Shown here: positions 25,126-28,163 of the stretch, one piece after another
Numbering within the stretch: the stretch's first letter is position 1
Layout: each line of letters opens with the position of its first letter
DNA from: JANRKT01 sp033763355
Lineage (GTDB): Bacteria > Bacteroidota > Bacteroidia > Chitinophagales > Chitinophagaceae
Direction of reading: 5' to 3'
NCBI GenBank assembly: GCA_033763355.1
Contig: JANRKT010000011.1
Location: 1 to 28,163, forward strand
Length of the DNA: 28,163 nucleotides
Position numbers and translations under genes: made by a program
Notes under the pieces: model-generated
Databases searched by the model: none
What the model was told of the DNA's origin: nothing
What the model saw: the letters and a program-made list of their open reading frames with translations, nothing else

Positions 25126-26571
25126 ATGCTTTTTAATTCGTTCCATTTCCTGGTTTTTTTCCCGGTAGTAACGCTGATTTACTTTTTACTTCCGCACCGG
25201 TTCAGGTGGTTACACCTGCTTGCTGCGAGCTGTGTTTTTTACATGGCGTTTATTCCCGCATACATCCTTATTCTCTTTTTTACTATTGTAATTGATTATT
25301 ATGCCGGGATAATGATCAGCGGTTCAGAAGGCAAGCGCCGAAAGATGTTTCTTTTGCTGAGTATAGCAGCCAATGTGCTAGTGTTAGCAGTGTTCAAGTA
25401 TTATAACTTTTTTATAGAAAATGTAAATGTGCTACTTGACACACTGGAACTGAAACGTTACGATTTGCCTTACCTGAATATTATTTTGCCCATCGGCCTG
25501 TCTTTTCACACTTTCCAGGCTATGAGCTATACCATAGAAGTGTACCGAAAAAAATTTCCGCCTGAAAGGCATTTTGGTTATTATGCATTATATGTAATGT
25601 TTTATCCCCAGTTGGTTGCCGGGCCTATTGAACGGCCGCAGAATGTTTTACCTCAATTGCATACGTACCATCAGTATGATCATTCGCGGATGTTGTCTGG
25701 CTTAAGGTTGATGTTATGGGGTTTATTTAAAAAAGTAGTTATTGCTGACCGGATCGGTATGATGGCAGACAGCGTTTATAATAACCTTGACCAGCATACC
25801 GGTTTTGCCTATGTAGTAGCAACAGTATGTTTCGGCATACAGATTTACTGTGATTTTTCAGGCTATTCAGATATAGCCATTGGCTCTGCCCGTACTATGG
25901 GTATCGACCTGATGGTGAATTTTAAAAGACCTTATTTTGCTTCCACTATTTCAGAATTCTGGCGGCGCTGGCACATCTCTCTTTCTACATGGTTCAGGGA
26001 TTATGTTTACATCGCACTGGGCGGTAACAGGGTTTCAAACATCAAACGCAACTTTAATTTGTTTTTCGTTTTTCTCATCAGCGGATTCTGGCATGGGGCA
26101 AGCTGGAACTTTGTAATATGGGGCGCTTTGCATGGCTTTTTCCTGATAACGGGCAATTTTTTTCAGAGCCGGTTTCCATTTTTAAAACAACGCAACTTCG
26201 TTAATATCCTGCTGACTTTTTTGCTGGCTAATTTTGCATGGATATTTTTCAGGGCAACTGCTTTTGATGATGCCATGCAGGTAGTGAGAGGCCTGTTTTC
26301 AGTTCATGTTAATGGAAATTATTTTTCATTGGTGAATGACGATTTTAAAGGAAACATTACTTACATGGGCCTTCCGTTATGGAAATTCGCTTTAACCCTT
26401 CTTTTAATTCCTATGCTTTTTATTGCAGACTGGTTTATTGAAAAGGGTTACGTAATATCTTTCGACAGGCAACCGGTAGTGTTGAGATGGAGTGTTTATT
26501 ACATCCTGATAATAGCGATTTTATTATTGGGCGTTTTTGAAACCAACCAGTTTATTTATTTCCAATTCTGA
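25126..26571 (+). CDS. MBOAT family membrane O-acyltransferase (AlgI-like), second copy
   Basis: A 481-residue polytopic membrane acyltransferase of the MBOAT family. Begins MLFNSFHFLVFF. Conserved blocks are FYPQLVAGPIERPQNVLPQL, IYCDFSGYSDIAIGSARTMG, ISEFWRRWHISLSTWFRDYVYIALGGNRV, and SGFWHGASWNFVIWGALHG with the catalytic-site His. It keeps the IALGGNR form typical of AlgI/DltB-like acetyltransferases, where the first copy has IWWLGGNK. It is paired with the SGNH-like gene that follows 3 bases later. Its position between gmd and fcl hints that the acyl acceptor could be fucose or another 6-deoxy sugar; that is inference. Confidence 0.96.
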   Translation: MLFNSFHFLVFFPVVTLIYFLLPHRFRWLHLLAASCVFYMAFIPAYILILFFTIVIDYYAGIMISGSEGKRRKMFLLLSIAANVLVLAVFKYYNFFIENVNVLLDTLELKRYDLPYLNIILPIGLSFHTFQAMSYTIEVYRKKFPPERHFGYYALYVMFYPQLVAGPIERPQNVLPQLHTYHQYDHSRMLSGLRLMLWGLFKKVVIADRIGMMADSVYNNLDQHTGFAYVVATVCFGIQIYCDFSGYSDIAIGSARTMGIDLMVNFKRPYFASTISEFWRRWHISLSTWFRDYVYIALGGNRVSNIKRNFNLFFVFLISGFWHGASWNFVIWGALHGFFLITGNFFQSRFPFLKQRNFVNILLTFLLANFAWIFFRATAFDDAMQVVRGLFSVHVNGNYFSLVNDDFKGNITYMGLPLWKFALTLLLIPMLFIADWFIEKGYVISFDRQPVVLRWSVYYILIIAILLLGVFETNQFIYFQF

Positions 26572-26574
26572 TGC

Positions 26575-27543
26575 ATGATGAAATGGCCTTCGGTTAAACT
26601 GTGTTTATTATTCTGGGCTATTTTGTTTGCTGTGCTTTTTATAATGGGTGAAATAATTGATCTTGGCGTAAGAAAAAGCAATTACAGCCATTACTATAAG
26701 ATAAATCTTTTAGCCAACAAACGGGCTGACCCGGAAATAGCAGTTTTCGGTTCTTCAGTAGGCGAAGTGGGGATTGACCCCCGTGTAATAGAAAATATAA
26801 CAGGTAAACGAACTTACAATTATTCAATTGATGGTACCCGGTTTTTACAATACCGGGGATTGGTGAAAGAACTGAATGAAAGCTCAGCATCATGTAAGCT
26901 GGTAATATTTACTGAAACTTTCTTTTCACTTACAAAGGTTGATCAGCTAACCGAAGCCGACAGGTATATGGCCCACATCCGGAACAACAGCATTTATGAA
27001 TCTTTATATGATGTTCAGCCGGAACTGGCCTGGAAATTAAAGTACATTCCGTTTTATAAGTTTGTGGTAATGAAACATCCCTATTATAAAGCTTCAATTC
27101 TGGGGCTAAAGTCATGGATAAAAAATATTTTGCCGGATGATTCATTAAAAGGGTACACCCCAAAATACAGGACTTGGGAAACCGGCCTGGACAGCATTAA
27201 TAAAAGTTCAAAACCAGTTACCATAATCCTTGACAGCATTACAATTGAAAAATACAGGTTAACCATCAGGGAATTAAAACATAAAGGGAGGAAAGTACTG
27301 ATTATTATACCACCTGTTCACAAAGACGGGCTGGCCCTTCTCCCCAATCTTGATGTATTAAGAAAAGCGCTTTCGTCTTTTGAGGAAGAGGGGGTTTATT
27401 TCCGGGATTATTCTGTTAACGGGATATCAGAAGACAAAAGTTATTTTTACAACAATTCCCATCTTAATGATGCCGGTGCAAAAAAGTTTTCCGGACTGCT
27501 GGCCGGTGACATCAATAAACTATTACGGGAGGGCGGACAATAA
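26575..27543 (+). CDS. Membrane-anchored SGNH-like protein, partner of second MBOAT, degenerate active site
   Basis: A 322-residue protein with a single N-terminal hydrophobic anchor (about residues 8-24), probably facing the periplasm. SGNH-like landmarks: block I IAVFGSSVGEVGIDP, in which GDS is replaced by GSS (Ser61 in the nucleophile position), YNYSIDGT as block II-like, and the C-terminal YNNSHLNDAGAKKFS. The His296 and HLN..GA pattern of MBOAT-linked SGNH/DltD-like proteins is kept, but the Asp three residues before it is Asn293. The pairing with MBOAT is the strongest evidence for function. Either of the tandem ATGs at 26575 and 26578 could start it. Whether it is catalytic or only a binding/transfer partner is open. 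Confidence 0.75.
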   Translation: MMKWPSVKLCLLFWAILFAVLFIMGEIIDLGVRKSNYSHYYKINLLANKRADPEIAVFGSSVGEVGIDPRVIENITGKRTYNYSIDGTRFLQYRGLVKELNESSASCKLVIFTETFFSLTKVDQLTEADRYMAHIRNNSIYESLYDVQPELAWKLKYIPFYKFVVMKHPYYKASILGLKSWIKNILPDDSLKGYTPKYRTWETGLDSINKSSKPVTIILDSITIEKYRLTIRELKHKGRKVLIIIPPVHKDGLALLPNLDVLRKALSSFEEEGVYFRDYSVNGISEDKSYFYNNSHLNDAGAKKFSGLLAGDINKLLREGGQ

Positions 27544-27588
27544 ATTAAGCTCAATTTTTACATTTTTATACACTGATACTATCTGATC

Positions 27589-28163
27589 ATGGAAAAGCAC
27601 GCTAAAATATATGTTGCAGGGCACCGGGGAATGGTAGGGTCTGCTATTGTCAGAAAATTACAGGCAGAGGGATTTACAAACCTGCTTTTAAAAACATCTT
27701 CAGAAGTTGATCTGAGAAACCAGCAGGATGTTGCAGGTTTTTTTGCTTCAGAAAAACCAGATTATGTTTTCCTGGCTGCTGCCAAAGTGGGTGGTATTAT
27801 GGCCAATAATACCTACAGGGCAGAATTCCTTTATGATAACCTCATGATTGAAACCAATATTATCCATTCTTCATGGCAGAACGGTGTAACAAAACTCATG
27901 TTTCTTGGTTCTTCCTGTATCTATCCCAAAATGGCGCCGCAACCCCTGAAGGAAGAGTACCTGCTTACCGGTGAACTGGAAAGCACCAATGAGCCGTATG
28001 CCATTGCAAAAATTACAGGTATAAAATTATGTGATGCATACCGGTCGCAGTATGGGTGCAACTTTATTTCTGCAATGCCTACCAACCTGTATGGCCCGAA
28101 TGATAATTACGATTTAAATAACTCCCATGTTTTGCCTGCATTGATAAGAAAATTTCATGAAGC
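27589..28163 (+). CDS. fcl: GDP-L-fucose synthase, 3'-truncated by window edge
   Basis: The 5' 191 codons of an extended SDR running off the window. From ATG 27589 the protein begins MEKHAKIYVAGHRGMVGSAI, with the cofactor motif GHRGMVGSA. Further on: LAAAKVGGIMANN, FLGSSCIYPKMAPQPLKE, LTGELESTNEPYAIAKITGI (catalytic Tyr-x3-Lys) and MPTNLYGPNDNYD. These are diagnostic of GDP-L-fucose synthase (WcaG/Fcl), which epimerises at C3 and C5 and reduces GDP-4-keto-6-deoxymannose to GDP-L-fucose. It completes the pathway begun by gmd. About 120 C-terminal residues are missing only because the window ends. The 45-base gap before it shows no clear ribosome-binding site. Confidence 0.97.
   Translation, partial: MEKHAKIYVAGHRGMVGSAIVRKLQAEGFTNLLLKTSSEVDLRNQQDVAGFFASEKPDYVFLAAAKVGGIMANNTYRAEFLYDNLMIETNIIHSSWQNGVTKLMFLGSSCIYPKMAPQPLKEEYLLTGELESTNEPYAIAKITGIKLCDAYRSQYGCNFISAMPTNLYGPNDNYDLNNSHVLPALIRKFHE

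Noticed and set aside
27544..27588. Near-match to a -7 box (TACATTTT) before fcl
   Set aside because: It misses the final G and has no -33 partner; in an AT-rich gap this is expected by chance.

Overview
The window is one uninterrupted, plus-strand polysaccharide (exopolysaccharide, capsule or O-antigen type) biosynthesis locus. It is very probably from a member of the Bacteroidota, most like the Chitinophagaceae. The reasons are the family-level character of the proteins, the scarcity of Shine-Dalgarno sequences, TAnnTTTG-type -7 boxes in the two widest gaps, and frequent start/stop overlaps. This placement is inference; no rRNA or other marker gene is present. I see no tRNA, rRNA, CRISPR array, insertion sequence or transposase. 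No gene-free stretch exceeds about 160 bases. Both ends cut through genes: a Gfo/Idh/MocA dehydrogenase at the left edge and GDP-L-fucose synthase at the right edge.

Layout. (1) 1-933: 3' part of a WbpB/WlbA-like sugar-nucleotide 3-dehydrogenase. (2) 956-4499: an O-acylation module of SGNH protein, MBOAT acyltransferase and second SGNH protein. (3) 4489-7527: a tightly overlapping trio of NodU-type carbamoyltransferase, a 124-residue protein of no family I recognise, and a NodB-type polysaccharide deacetylase. (4) 7539-8690: a DegT/WbpE-like aminotransferase, the natural partner of the left-edge dehydrogenase. (5) 8696-13142: four consecutive glycosyltransferases. (6) 13235-14608: a Wzy-like polymerase. 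(7) 14667-15665: another GT4 glycosyltransferase. (8) 15824-16717: a membrane-anchored transglutaminase-like protein with an intact Cys-His-Asp triad, flanked by a promoter-like motif and a terminator-like hairpin. (9) 16796-18661: an AsnB-type amidotransferase. (10) 18666-21158: GT4, WcaF-like acetyltransferase, GT2. (11) 21155-23917: an SDR, a CapD-like 4,6-dehydratase and a PglC/WcaJ-type phosphoglycosyl transferase, which resembles an initiating cassette. (12) 23965 to the end: gmd, a second MBOAT/SGNH pair, and fcl.

How the genes fit together. The last SDR/CapD/PglC cassette would make a 6-deoxy-HexNAc nucleotide sugar and load the first sugar phosphate on undecaprenyl phosphate. Seven glycosyltransferases would extend the chain. 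The sugar supply includes GDP-L-fucose (gmd, fcl) and probably a 2,3-diamino-2,3-dideoxy uronic acid (WbpB/WbpE-like pair), whose carboxylate the AsnB-like enzyme could amidate. The Wzy-like protein would polymerise the repeat. Decoration genes are unusually many: two MBOAT/SGNH modules, a WcaF-type acetyltransferase, a carbamoyltransferase and a deacetylase. No Wzx flippase, Wza/Wzc export genes or regulator is visible here; they would have to lie outside.

The items most worth a second look are the transglutaminase-like membrane protein beside AsnB, the orphan protein between carbamoyltransferase and deacetylase, the Asp-to-Asn change in the phosphoglycosyl transferase dyad, the degenerate SGNH active sites, a 28-codon micro-ORF in front of the polymerase, and two mutually exclusive hairpins abutting the start codon of the second MBOAT gene.
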